A DNA stretch of 64,000 nt from Trichobilharzia regenti (Eukaryota > Platyhelminthes > Trematoda > Strigeidida > Schistosomatidae). Shown in pieces: positions 11,078 to 21,196 of the stretch. The position numbers and the translations under genes are program-made. Every line of letters starts with the position of its first letter. The stretch's first letter is position 1. The notes beneath the pieces were generated by a model. That model was not told the origin of the DNA. It saw nothing but the letters and a program-made list of their open reading frames with translations, and did not search any database. The DNA lies in assembly GCA_944472135.2 (NCBI GenBank), contig OX235262.1:54966440-55030439 (forward strand), in the 5' to 3' direction.

Positions 11078-12615
11078 TCAATAATCATCTGAATTGCGTG
11101 GGTTAAAGAACTGCTGAGGTGCATGATTATCCACTACAGTTGAATTATTATTACTACTATCGTTAGTAACATTATTGGCAGTATGTTGTACCCCAATAGG
11201 ATTGTTGTTGTTGTTGTTATTACTATTATTATCAGATTTCATGTGTTGTACATGCTGATATAACTCTGTATGTGTTGTATTATGATTGTCTGGTAAGCGT
11301 TTCACTACATAGATTGTATCACCAACGCATGTCATAATATATATTGAATGATCAAAATGTACTATATAAAAAGGGGATTTTAAAAAAAAAGTAGGAAAAA
11401 TTGAAACATTAAATAACGCATCTAAAATAATTTCAGTAGTGATTGAAAATAAAATAAAAACCTGGATCAGAGTAGAAGATATTCACTTATTGACCAAAAG
11501 GTGTGTGTGCACCGTGCAGAAGTTCGCTCTGTCCTGATTTAGGGCTGCGAGTGAAACACGGCCATTGAAAGTGAGAGGTATGAAAAGGCTATCTATCTTT
11601 CACCACAACTGCTTGTGTTCTTGCTCCTGAGTCAAGTGGTATAATGCGATAAGCAATATCGAAGTTTGATGGAGACTGCTACGTAAGGGAAGGATGTCAA
11701 CTGATGAGTTTGTGAAGCCACATCAATTGAGATGGCTGGAACACGAGTTGCGCATTTCGAGACATCGTCTTTGCCGACGAACGATATTAGTTGGCGTTGG
11801 ATTGTTTCGGAATAGAGTTAGGGGTAGTCAAATGAAAACCTGGCATAAGACTCTACAAAGTCTCTAACTGTTAGTCAGAGACATTAAGTGGGGAGGTGAA
11901 GATTGCCTTTTTAGGGCCCTCAGAATATAAGAATCAAGGGCTTGAGATTATTGGCGGAAAATCATTCTGAACGGCCCAGATGCATTATTATCTCAAAGAT
12001 CCATTAAATTCTTACTAGTCTCTAAATACCTATTCTTTCTCCGATACATTTCAGTTCATTACAGTTCTTTTAAAATCTTTTTTTTCTACCTTTGTGTGCT
12101 GTACTTCTGGCAAAGTCCTACTTTGGAAACTCAGTACGTAAGGAGATTCCCTCTGAACAAATGATCAAAATTATTTGGTATTTGATTACGGTATCTATTA
12201 TCTATCAGATAGATTTTGTTTTATTGACCTTTACCTGAACTCTCATGGATGAACAGAAGCATTTAATGAAAGCATTTCTGCAAATTAATTCTGAACCGAC
12301 CTGGTGCAATTGTAACAAAATCAAAATAGGTAGTAATTATAAGGAAATGATTTTTTAAAAAAGGGAGTACAACTAACCAGTCAATCTTTTAAGTTGTTGT
12401 GTTTTCCTTTCACCTTCCATGTTTAATAAACGACCTACTCGATTAGCGATTGCAGCAAAAGTTTGAGCCAAATCCTTATTATTTACTAATTCTCCAGCTG
12501 ATTGTAAAACTGATCCATCAGGACTGATAACCAGAGTTCCAAGCCAACCTGGTAATCGATTTAAAACTGCTAGCGGAGTAACTACAGAGCCAATATGACA
12601 CGCGGACATGGGCAT
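11078..12615 (-). CDS. lamtor4: LAMTOR4 homologue (Ragulator complex subunit), two coding exons
   Basis: The coding sequence is join(12615..12378, 11361..11078) on the minus strand, about 173 residues. Exon 1 encodes 'VLNRLPGWLGTLVISPDGSV', 'LQSAGELVNN' and ends '...TQQLKRLT'. It stops at a G|GTTAGT donor (exon end 12378). Exon 2 starts after TATATAG at 11361 and continues in frame as VHFDHSIYIMTCVGDTIYVV, then KRL. Together these match the small roadblock-like fold of LAMTOR4 (about 99 residues in human), including the 'LGxLVxS...GAVLxSxGDL' start and the '...VFVVKR' end. LAMTOR4 helps anchor the Ragulator-Rag platform for mTORC1 at the lysosome. The extra 60 or so residues are Asn-rich (a run of seven N) and look lineage-specific. 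Start: ATG at 12615, with a second ATG two codons later. An acceptor-like TTTCAG just upstream (exon edge 12638) suggests a spliced 5' leader. It is the only copy, because the flanking duplication lacks it. Confidence 0.82.
11362..12377 (-). other. Intron of the LAMTOR4 homologue
   Basis: This 1016-base intron begins GTTAGT and ends TATAG on the minus strand. It joins the two exons in phase (ACT G | TA CAT, giving Thr-Val-His). It contains a decayed non-LTR retrotransposon fragment in the opposite orientation. Confidence 0.75.
11465..11965 (+). mobile_element. Decayed non-LTR fragment (second family) inside the LAMTOR4 intron
   Basis: At the DNA level this follows the 8640-9150 copy: 'CTTATTGACCAAAAGGTGTG', 'TTCGCTCTGTCCTGATTTAG', 'TGAGAGGTATGAAAAGGCTA', 'GTCAACTGATGAGTTTGTGA', 'TTGAGATGGCTGGAACACGA'. 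Many stops and indels make it one of the oldest copies in the window. It lies antisense to LAMTOR4. Confidence 0.65.
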
Positions 12616-12727
12616 ATGGAGGATTGATAAGTAGGAAACTGAAATTGTAAAACAAAACCATACTGACCTTCATACAGTCAGACAAAATATTTCCCTAATA
12701 AAAAGCACATTTTAGCGTAATGTGATG

Positions 12728-12945
12728 TGTTCCGAGTGGGACAAATGACCTCAAATTTTGAGCTTGGAAGTCTCATTAGTGCTGTTGCTTTTATGGGAGG
12801 GGCGGGCTAGTCTCATACCCAACCTTCCCACTTTCCTGGGCTTAATTCCTATCAGGAAAGGTTTAACAGTTTTCCCGCCAGGAGTCGAACCCTGACCACC
12901 TGTGTGGTTACAGAGCGTTCTGTTACTGAACCATCACAAATACAT
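12728..12945 (-). repeat. SINE family C copy just upstream of LAMTOR4
   Basis: On the minus strand the head 'GTGATGGTTCAGTAACAGAA' and B box 'GGGTTCGACTCC' are followed by the family C body, ending at 'TTTGTCCCACTCGGAACAC'. It lies about 100 bases from the presumed 5' end of the LAMTOR4 coding exon, on the same strand. Confidence 0.7.
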
Positions 12946-14130
12946 ACAGTATCAGTGATCTTGTGTTCACTCTGGCTGTAAATGTAAATGCATAACTTCA
13001 GTCGTGATAATAATTAATCATAAGATGAAAACAGATTCGCAACTCTGAATATTACTGGAAAGCTTTAACGGTTATGATACATAGTGACTGCATGTCTCGT
13101 GGGTGATAGAACTGATATATATCCATATCAAGAACAGAAAAGAAACAAACAAAATTTGAGGAAAAGATCAGCATCTGCGCTGTTGCGCTTAACTCTGAAC
13201 TACGCAACATAGTACTAAAACGCAAGTTTTGGTTGTTATGTAAAAATAAAAACCAAGCAATCTACACTCTCCTAAATTGTTGAAACACATAGTCATTGGC
13301 TCCGTAGGTTGGTCTCATGTTTTGTTCTAGCCACTGTTACCTTTTTCAGGCTAATCCTACTTCCACCAATATATCACACTGAGGTCAGCAGTGGGTATGT
13401 AAGAGTAAAATATGTTTGAGCCACCTCAGAGAACAGAGTTTTAAAGATTACTCAACTGTCTTATCCACTTTACCCGAGACTTCATGCTTAAATTCAGCAT
13501 TGTGAATCCAATGTTTCAACTAAGTATAAAGGAATGGTAGAAGGATTTTGGAGACTAACTGTTTAGATATTCCTTTGTCTACCACACATGTATGTAGCGA
13601 TTTTGCCAAAACTCAGTACACCATTTCACTAATGAAGTGATAGGTGAGTAAGTTACCCCGAATCTTGAAGTAACCTAAGTAACAAAAAACTTAGGAAAGC
13701 TTAAACGGTTCCAAGTGAAAATTTCGACAACTACAATTGCACTCAATGGAATTTTAGGCCCAGTTAAACTTTGAGCACCACTCACTACCAATGGAATGCG
13801 ACCGCAGCAATGAACTTGAAACGCTCACTGAGCAAGTTGGTGAAATCCCGCAAATAATGTTGTGATCATCAATAAAATATGCTAATCGAGGTGTTATGTT
13901 ATTAAATGGGATATCTGGCACGTTTCAGCTTAGGTTTGAGAAAGATTAAATTACCCTTTAAGCCAAGGACAAGTTAAGGTCAGGTTAACCTAACAAAGGC
14001 GACTGTAGGTTAGATTTAAGTTAGATTACAGTTAGCTTCGGCATATTTCCGCGTAAGGGTTAGGTTGTAAGACCTATATAATCACGTGCATAGAATGTGA
14101 TCAAATTTCTCTGTTGATATAAGAATAGAA
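12946..14130 (+). other. Single-copy stretch without a recognised gene
   Basis: No domain-bearing frame was recognised. One part (about 13965-14070) repeats words of the GGTTAG/AGGTTA type in a loose, non-tandem way. It is too irregular to call a telomere-like array. Confidence 0.45.
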
Positions 14131-14132
14131 CT

Positions 14133-14166
14133 AGTGCACTGTGATGGTGCACCATCACAGTGCACT
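14133..14166. repeat. Perfect 34-bp palindrome at the duplication edge
   Basis: The left half is AGTGCACTGTGATGGTG and the right half is its exact reverse complement, with no spacer. Block B2 begins inside this sequence (27475 corresponds to 14139), so in the second copy only the inner and right part is kept. Confidence 0.95.
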
Positions 14167-14201
14167 CACAATGAAATTATACATGTATAATTCCATTGTG
14201 A
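14166..14201. repeat. Second, abutting near-perfect palindrome (36 bp, one mismatch pair)
   Basis: The sequence runs TCACAATGAAATTATACA then TGTATAATTCCATTGTGA, centred between 14183 and 14184. The only unpaired position is 14174/14193. It directly abuts the 34-bp palindrome, so the pair could extrude as two neighbouring hairpins. Both palindromes occur again at the start of B2, the first one shortened. Confidence 0.93.
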
Positions 14202-16555
14202 ATAAAATTTATTTTGATTAATTCTCAGGATGTTATACAGTAATTGTTACTGGTGATGTTACATTAACCCAGAAAATTTGAGTGAAGAAATAAAACCAGT
14301 ACTAAGAGTGCATAATACCGAAATAAAAGTATGAGGAATGGTGTCGTCTATATTATTAAACTTTTCCAGCATGTCTTTGTGAATATGGTGTCTTTTCTAC
14401 CTGATTTAACTACATTTCTATGATTGTATTTTAGGATTTCCCTTGGATTGCTTTGATTTACCTCAGCCGAATAAGAATAGCAACTTTTACATATAAATGT
14501 CAGGGTAATGAAGCACACTGACCTTGAAGTAGTGCAACTGTTGTACTTTCCGCCTGGTAATCCGAAATTCAGTACTTTCACAGTCAGAATTAACCATTCG
14601 TGTCCATGGCCTTAAGTTTTTCGTAAATTCATTTGAATTTGACTCCTCCTGTTGCCTCCCGTAGTCCTGGTGAAAAAAGATGGGGTTTCATGTTGATTCA
14701 TTTTGTGGAGGTGCGCTTGGTTTCACCACAGATATTAATTCTACCCGCTGTTGGAACACTGTAGACTGATCAAATGCAAGCTGCGAATATGGGACGGTGA
14801 CAAAGTGATGTTAAAAAATGAGACAAACTGGCGATAAAACAAATATTCATAGAGCTAGAGAAGAGGAGTGAGTGTACAAAAACAGGAAGAGATGTGAAGT
14901 GTAAAATGGTGAAACAAAAACGAAGATGGCGTCGAGCTCAAAGTCGCAGTCTAAGGAATGTGTTTTATGGAGTCACAGGCAGCTTGGCTGTAAGCATGTA
15001 TAACTTCCTACTGAAAAATAAGACAGATGTAGTGGTCTTATCCGTATCTCCTGCGTAGTTGACTCTTGTAGCCAAACTTTCCTTTGTGATTATTTCGAAA
15101 TAGCATTCTGCAGTCATGTGGTAGAGACTGATTGCTGATAAGCAGATTGGAGATAACCACATCATACATTCGAGAGGATATATGGTTCATCGATTATATG
15201 CACCGAATTTTAGGCCACTCACCATAGCCCGTATCCTCTAGTTTGGCTCAGGTCCATGATAACAGTTGTTTTCTGATTATATTTCAATCATTCGAAAGAG
15301 ATTTCGAAACGGAATCAGAGGTTTTGGCAAGGCATGGGAATAACACACGGGCTGGGATGTTTTAGTCCCAAGATACTGTACAATATTCTCTTGCTGCGAG
15401 GAGGTCAGTGAAGCTTACCCTATGTTTACATGTTCAGATGGGATTATCCGTCGGGATTTCCTTAGTTTCTCTGTAGCGAGAGCTGTCTGCTAGCCAAAAA
15501 TGGTAGACAGTAATTCGAATCAGTGTTTACGTCCGGAATCTTGGTCATGAGAAAAAAACAAGGACAAGGAATAACTCAACAACTAATGACAGCAGACTTT
15601 GCGTAGGTGGATACGATTAGCATATATATGGTCCGACCTTCAAAGAAAGGGCCACAAAGAGATGGCAGAATAACTTCCTGTGAGAAAATGACCAGTCAGA
15701 AGACGCTGTTTCCCTGCTAATAATATACATAAAAGTGTAAAAATATCTGTTGATTTCCTCAATAAAGGATCTGTTGCCTGGCCGTTGTCGTCTGTCATCA
15801 CATCTCCAGAACCATACTTGGATTAATTTCATAGAGAATAACCTGTGGTTTGTTGCGTTTCAAATTAAGTATTCGGTCATCATTACAACGCGAAACCCGG
15901 GTTTAACAAGACAAAATGTCGGGAGTTAATGGAACATGGTGTGGACCCATTGTATCCGAGTAAATTGTTGGGATATGATCGAAATCTACAAGTGGTTGAA
16001 GAGCAAGTGACGAGGCTCCATATTTAGTACAGATTGAGGAGGCAGGAAAAGTGACTGAAGATTAGATTTATCATATGTTAGTTCGCTTAACTGCCCCTCA
16101 TCGCACATGTATAAGCAAAACTGCTGCCTTCTTCCGAGATGAGCACGAATGCGAAAAAGGTTGCCGTCACTGATGAAGCATAGTAGGTTGGTCATTAATT
16201 TCGTGATCCTGACATGACACCTCCAATTGATTACCCCACTACTCGGTTATCCGTAAAGGAAATCACACTACACCTTAGCTACCTTTAGTTGATGAGAAGT
16301 TTATAACTAGAACTTAAAACAAAATAAACTACTGGTTAGTACATTTTCTGTGAGGACCTGATCGTAGTTTCCTGGCGACCTTAGCTTGTGACTGTCCATC
16401 ATGCTACTGAGTACTTATATCCCATATTGATTCCCCCAACTTCATCCAGTTGTTATTACTGTATCACTTCGCGCTATGCCAAACGAAATTATATAACACA
16501 GAAGCGTATTCCACTAAAATCCCCGAATAACACTCCTTCGATGGTAATTTAATTT
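14202..16555 (+). other. Part of B1 without a recognised gene
   Basis: Several 60-75-residue minus-strand frames (14348-14581, 14965-15165, 15617-15832, 15986-16195) are present in both copies. None shows a motif I recognise and no splice pairs join them. The spacing on one strand could reflect an old element with broken frames. The same holds for 27538-29891. Confidence 0.4.
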
Positions 16556-16746
16556 TAATTTTATTTTTGATTACAGCTTGATTCCACACCGTATTTTCGG
16601 TACAGGTATGGAATTTTCAGCATGGATATCGGTAGCCCAAATTTTGCAGGCCGACCATAGATATCAGGTGTGCGTCGGCGCGGGCTCGAACCCCGGACCA
16701 TGTACATGGTCAGCGAGAGTCCTAACCACTGTGCCACCGACGCACA
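16556..16746 (-). repeat. SINE family A copy (B1)
   Basis: The minus strand reads head 'CGTCGGTGGCACAGTGGTTA', B box 'GGTTCGAGCCC', then the body ending '...CGGTGTGGAATCAAGCTGTA' and a T-rich plus-strand side (A-rich tail). It is well preserved. The duplicate is at 29892-30082. Confidence 0.85.
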
Positions 16747-17034
16747 GTGGTCTAAAGGATCTCCAGAAAGACCCACGCAAGTAATTTACGCGTGATCTTT
16801 GTGTCTTTTGTGAACTAGTCGGTCTTAGAAGTCAAATATGGGCGCCACTGTTCCTCCCGTTTTTTCGGTGGATTCACCTTTTTCAACTACTCAGTCTCAT
16901 TTACACATAAATTCCTCATTATAGTGGGTAGAAACAACTCTTGTATTTCTTTAAAACTCTTACAGGATTCTATATTCTCCTCCGTTGATATGTCCATCCT
17001 CACCATGACTTACTCAATAGGTTATTCATCTCAT

Positions 17035-17205
17035 AGCATCGGTAGTACAGTGGTTAGAACACTCACCGACCATGCCCATAGTCCGAGGTTCGATCCCCAG
17101 CCGACGCGCACTTTATATCAATGGTCAGCCTGCTAAATTTAGGCTACCGATATCACAAGCCTACAATTCCATGCTTGTATCAAAATAATGCAGTTGTAAA
17201 GCCAA
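17035..17205 (+). repeat. SINE family A, diverged copy (B1)
   Basis: The head 'GCATCGGTAGTACAGTGGTT', B box 'GGTTCGATCCC' and body 'TCAATGGTCAGCCTGCTAAA', 'GGCTACCGATATCACAAGCC' are present. The duplicate is at 30371-30541. Confidence 0.75.
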
Positions 17206-17295
17206 AGAAAATGGATTCGATCAGAAAGGCCTCTTCGCTGAACAATGTGTTTTGTTTTCCTGAAAGTTTGGGTGAGGATTATTCATGAAAAGATT

Positions 17296-17815
17296 GTCTG
17301 TCTGTCTGTCTGTTTTCGACATAGAACTTTGCACAAATGTGCGGAAGTTCAAGTCGCCACACTCCGTGTAGCACGTGAAGCAAGAGAAGAAAGTACAAGA
17401 AAAGCATAATAGAAACAGTGAGCAGAGGTGTGAGAAAAAGGAGGAGTAATTACGAAGAACAAAACAGTTTCATTGGAGATCATAAGTCACAAGGAGTGGA
17501 TGCATCTTCGCCACTGAGAACGATTTTGAGCCATATCACCGATTGTTTCCAACAATTGGTTTTTACCATCCTGAGGACCCCAACCAGTCAGGAAGTCTAC
17601 ACCTTCCTACATCGCTTAGACCAACTGTTGTGGATTTCATTGACTGGTGCCAAGTTTTTGTTTGACCGCCGCTAGCTTTTTTCCAGCCTGACCCTGTATC
17701 TGTTAACATTGCTCGTCGAGGGAGGCGATGGCTTGGCATACGTAACACATGTCCTAACCATCTCAGTCTTTGCAACTTCACGACTTCGTCGATTGATTTC
17801 CCCTGTTTACCTAGA
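17296..17815 (-). mobile_element. Second non-LTR family, RT tail fragment (B1)
   Basis: The minus strand encodes [20 protein letters not shown], then [20 protein letters not shown] and 'GRCRLPDWLGSSGW'. The remaining 3' sequence ends at a (GACA)n tail, seen as TGTC repeats at 17296-17312. It is one of the better-kept copies in this window. The duplicate is at 30632-31147, with one TGTC unit fewer. Confidence 0.8.
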
Positions 17816-17864
17816 GGGTTGATTGCGTATGAGTTTGGGGGTTGCAAGCATGACTAGTGGTGTG

Positions 17865-18060
17865 CATTTGACCCGGTTAACTGACATTGCTGTCTGTGAG
17901 CGCTTTAATTCTTTAGAGCAATTGGCTGAAGTCAAAATGTTGTATTCTCGCTTACCTCCTTATGTCTTTTCAGGCAGAACCAGAAGATACTTCGTACGAA
18001 CTTATGCTCGTACGCGTACATATAAAAACTCATATATGTGGAATTTAGCTCGGAGTTCTT
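17865..18060 (+). pseudogene. Exon-like coding fragment related to the 63408 exon (B1)
   Basis: One frame reads 'LTRLTDIAVCERFNSLEQLA' then 'EVKML...PPYVFSG'. The candidate exon at 63408-63592 reads QLTDITIDKHLNSCSQLAEV, later 'LRFSSG'. Eleven of 19 aligned residues in the core are identical. Here the position equal to the exon end reads TTTTCAG|GCAGA instead of CAG|GTAAA, so the donor is lost, and the frame runs on to a stop near 18060. I do not recognise the protein. The duplicate is at 31197-31392. Confidence 0.45.
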
Positions 18061-18289
18061 GAAGAGAGGAATATCAGAAAAGAGCAAATACAGTTACTCT
18101 ACAATTCTTAAATAAACAGTTATTTATAGCATTAACCTCCTCCAGTTTACTAGCCAATCCCAAGCCTGGGTGAAGGGGGAGAGGCGGATGTAGGGGTAGC
18201 GATTCTACTCTACAAAACTAACCAGAACTGCCATAGAAAATTTGTCGCTCAAGGAATATATTAGAAATACCAAAATATTATTCTTAAAT

Positions 18290-19560
18290 CCTTTAGTTCC
18301 TAGAGGAACATAGGGCTTCAGCAACAAGTCTCCACTGCCTTCGGTTTTCTGCCAAATTTTTCACCCCGCTCCAAGTCTGCCCACATGCTTTCATCTCCTC
18401 CTCGCATGACCTCCTCCAAGTCACCCTTGGATGACCACCTCGCCGCTTCTCTTTCGCGTTCCACTGGAGCAATGGCATGTCTAGTGATGTCACTTGATGG
18501 TTTCCTCAGAGTATGGTCAATCCATCTCCATTTCTTTCTGCTAATTTGTTGCACAATCTCTTCCTGGTTGGTTCGGTCATTGCCAGAGATCCCTGTTGCT
18601 GATCTTTTCTGGTCGGCCATCTGATCTTGAGTAATGAGCGAAGACAACTGTCAATGTAGTTGAGGATTGAACGATCAATTCATGGTTGTTTGCTCAAAAC
18701 CAACTTCCTCAATTTTTGCGGAGGCATCAATACGACAGTCATCGTCTCATCGGTCGCTGTTCAGAAAGAAGTCAGTATACAACCGTCAGAAACCTTAGTG
18801 GAATTATTTTTTATATGTTGGTGTTACAATAAAGAATTCTCGAGCGGCCAATCGGTGTTTTGGTTTTTGCGTCCGTTATTACTAAGCGTTTCTGAAAAAC
18901 TTCAAGGAACAGCATGAGCCCGAGCGTAGCAAGAGCTGGGCATTAACGGTTTACGAGACGCGACTGACAACAACTGTTGGTGAAGGTCTGAAGTTTGTTT
19001 CAGATGCTCTTCATGACGCGCTGGCCAAGTCTCTGATCCGTATAGAAGCACTGATTTTACATTGGAGTTGAAAATCCGGACCTTATTTTTGATGGTGAGT
19101 GCTGTTGACGTCCACAGAGACTTAAGAGTAATGAAAGCCTGCCTTGAATTTCCGATTCTGGCTTTGATATCCTCGTCAGTTCTGTTGGCCTGTTGTTGAA
19201 ACGATGCTTCCCAGGTAGGTAGGTAATGGAGGTTGTTTCTTTTAGGTTCCTCCCATTTATGCAGCCTGATTGTTGTCTGTTGTTGTTGCTGCTGTTGGTG
19301 TTGGCGTTGGCCAGGAATCTTCATCACCTAACTCTGTTTTATCTATGTTCACCTGAAGTTCTATCTTCTCTGAATGCTTTTTCTGCCAACTTGTTGCTTT
19401 TCACTTGCATATCTTCCAGTTTGTGGGAAATCAGACATATATTATCGGCGAAGTCCAGATTCTCCAAGTTTTTTGTGTGAGTCCATTTTATGCCTGTTTC
19501 CTTATTGCCCGTTGTCTGTTGCATTATCCAATCCACTGCAATCAGGAAGATCAAATCAGA
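18290..19560 (-). mobile_element. RTE/SR2-like non-LTR copy, 3' part, split by a solo LTR (B1)
   Basis: Minus-strand pieces cover the RT from 'LIAVDWIMQQTTGNKETGIK' and 'NLENLDFADNICLISHKLED' (catalytic ADD with the usual third D replaced by N). They continue through 'IKNKVRIFNSNVKSVLLYGS' and 'RKKWRWIDHTLRKPSSDITR' to the end 'VTWRRSCEEEMKACGQTWSG'. A 321-bp LTR interrupts it at 18649-18969. Upstream on the minus strand it stops near 19560, where an inverted endonuclease piece follows. The duplicate is at 31622-32892. Confidence 0.85.
18649..18969 (+). mobile_element. Solo LTR with 5-bp target-site duplication (B1)
   Basis: The element starts TGTCAATGTAG and ends GCGACTGACA (TGTC...GACA inverted ends). 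It is flanked on both sides by ACAAC (18644-18648 and 18970-18974). The interrupted RTE sequence becomes continuous when it is removed. It contains an AATAAA signal near 18831. A 5-bp duplication fits a Gypsy or BEL-type LTR element. No internal part remains, so it arose by LTR-LTR recombination. The duplicate is at 31981-32301. Confidence 0.85.
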
Positions 19561-19639
19561 TTTATTCTACGCTGAAATCGAGGAGGGGAAAATTTACAGT
19601 GGGCTGGTGAAAGCCTTCTGGAAGCCGGCCAGTTAGCCG

Positions 19640-20060
19640 ATGTGTTTTCTCTTGATGAAGGCAAGAATAAGAATGGGGACAGGGATTGCTGTACATACAA
19701 TGTACGGGGTTGGAAAGGCTGAACAGGTGACCAAGAAAATGCAAAGATATGGCATAGAATTCCCGGGTATCTGCGAGAGCAGATGGAATGGATATGGATT
19801 ATCAAAATCATCAAATGCAAAGTTAGTAATCTACTCCAGTCTGGTCTGCCAGATGATAACCACAAGCACGCTGATGCAGTGAGTGACTATAAAGATGTCA
19901 CCAGTGGCAGCCAAAGCCCTAATGCAGTGGAAGGACATTTGGACTAACTCTGTAAAAGTTATTTTAGGGAAAATGTGTACAATATTTCAAGGAAGAAAGA
20001 AACAAGAAAATCAAAGGCTCTCAGTGGACACCTACAATAGAGCTAAAAGAAGAGAGGAGA
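19640..20060 (+). mobile_element. Inverted RTE endonuclease (APE) fragment (B1)
   Basis: The plus strand encodes 'VHTMYGVGKAEQVTKKMQRY', 'GIEFPGICESRWNGYGLSKS' and, after a frame change, 'SPVAAKALMQWKDIW'. This is the start of an RTE apurinic-type endonuclease ('...MYEAGK..Q...EM.RY...LG..E.RW.G.G'). It points away from the minus-strand RT at 18290-19560 and lies 80 bases from it. That is the order expected of a 5' inversion by twin priming. The duplicate is at 32972-33392. Confidence 0.7.
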
Positions 20061-20332
20061 TGGGGATGGTGACAGAGCAGATGACTCAGGGCAAAGATGG
20101 ACAACAGAATGGGAAGCTGAGACCAATAAATACTGCAGTAAATGATATGTATCCACATATATATATATGTGTGTGTATGGTGATCTCTCTTTCTGTTTGC
20201 TCGCTTAGTCTGTGACCATTTCACTTTGATGAACCTGTCTCCTTTAACAATGTGTATTCCCCTTATAATATATATAATATGTGTGTTTGTTGACAGTCTG
20301 TTGCTTGGTGACATATATCCATATATGGTGGT

Positions 20333-20626
20333 TGTTGACATGTCTGCTATATTTTGCTATGTATATATGGATCGACACTCCATTATAATTAGCCATTCAT
20401 GTTAAGACTGTCTATTGATTGTTCACACAATTGTCTGGACGGTCATATATATATTTCGTTCTCACAATCTTGTGACTACTTACTTTGGTGTGATACCACT
20501 TATTGCTTCTCCTTGTGTTTGGAAAATAGAAGTATCATCGCAAACCTAGTGGTCTTCTGATTTCCGCCTTCTTGCGTCAGGACTATTAAATTCTCGACCA
20601 GTACATAACAATAATTTAGCGACGAG
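20333..20626 (+). mobile_element. Possible LTR followed by primer-binding-like sequence (B1)
   Basis: The segment starts TGTTGACATG and ends AGTACATAACA. It is followed three bases on by TGGCGACGGGG, similar to LTR-element primer-binding sites. A short duplication (GTACATAACA twice, 20602 and 20621) lies at its end. No second LTR, gag or pol was recognised downstream, and its left edge is uncertain (another TGTTGACA begins near 20289). The duplicate is at 33667-33960. Confidence 0.35.
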
Positions 20627-21196
20627 TACATAACAATTTGGCGACGGGGAAAACTACTATTAACCACTTAGCAGCAACAACATAACAGTGAATAAATATT
20701 GAAGAATAGTGCCTCGAAAGACAAAACACAACTCTACAACAGGGTGAGGATTTAGGCTATAACCAGGGGTTCTTTCGCAATTTTATTGGTTACCGCGCTC
20801 ACGGCTACAGGCGTTATAATCTCCTTTTTTTGAAATAGATTATATTTGACTAGTTTTATACATCTGTATTCAGAAGGCAGTATTTTACTGTATTTTGTTC
20901 GTAGTAAAGCGTAAAATGTTATATTATAGCTCGGAGTTGTTTAAGAGCTTAGTGTTGTAAATAAACTACAGGCAATGGGTGTTGTCATTCCAGTGAATCT
21001 ATGAGAATCGGGCATATGGAAGATAAATAGCCTGCAGACATAGGTTAGATGTGTGTTTTGAGGATGTCAAACACTAAAATACATTGTCTTACTCGTGGAT
21101 TTCCTCTCCCCATGTGAACGCATCCACATACTAGTATGCGGAAAAGTTCGTCACTGTTAGCAATATATAAGGTTCACGCCTTTCGAAAGTCTTCTG

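Noticed and set aside
13796..13866. Short open frame starting ATGGAATGCGACCGC as a possible exon
   Set aside because: Only about 24 codons before a stop, with no clear acceptor or donor and no known motif.
13965..14070. Interstitial telomere-like sequence
   Set aside because: Only scattered GGTTAG/AGGTTA words, not a tandem array.
16667..16740. tRNA gene on the minus strand (and similar at 3105, 7540, 44728, 53228, 56630, 59985)
   Set aside because: A and B boxes are present but the heads continue into SINE bodies, recur many times and do not close into a clean cloverleaf. They are SINE promoters, not tRNA genes.
18902..19327. 141-residue minus-strand frame with a poly-Gln run as a host gene
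   Set aside because: It contains 'IKNKVRIFNSNVKSVLLYGS', a standard RTE reverse-transcriptase segment. The Gln run is a repeat expansion within the element (also in the copy at 283).
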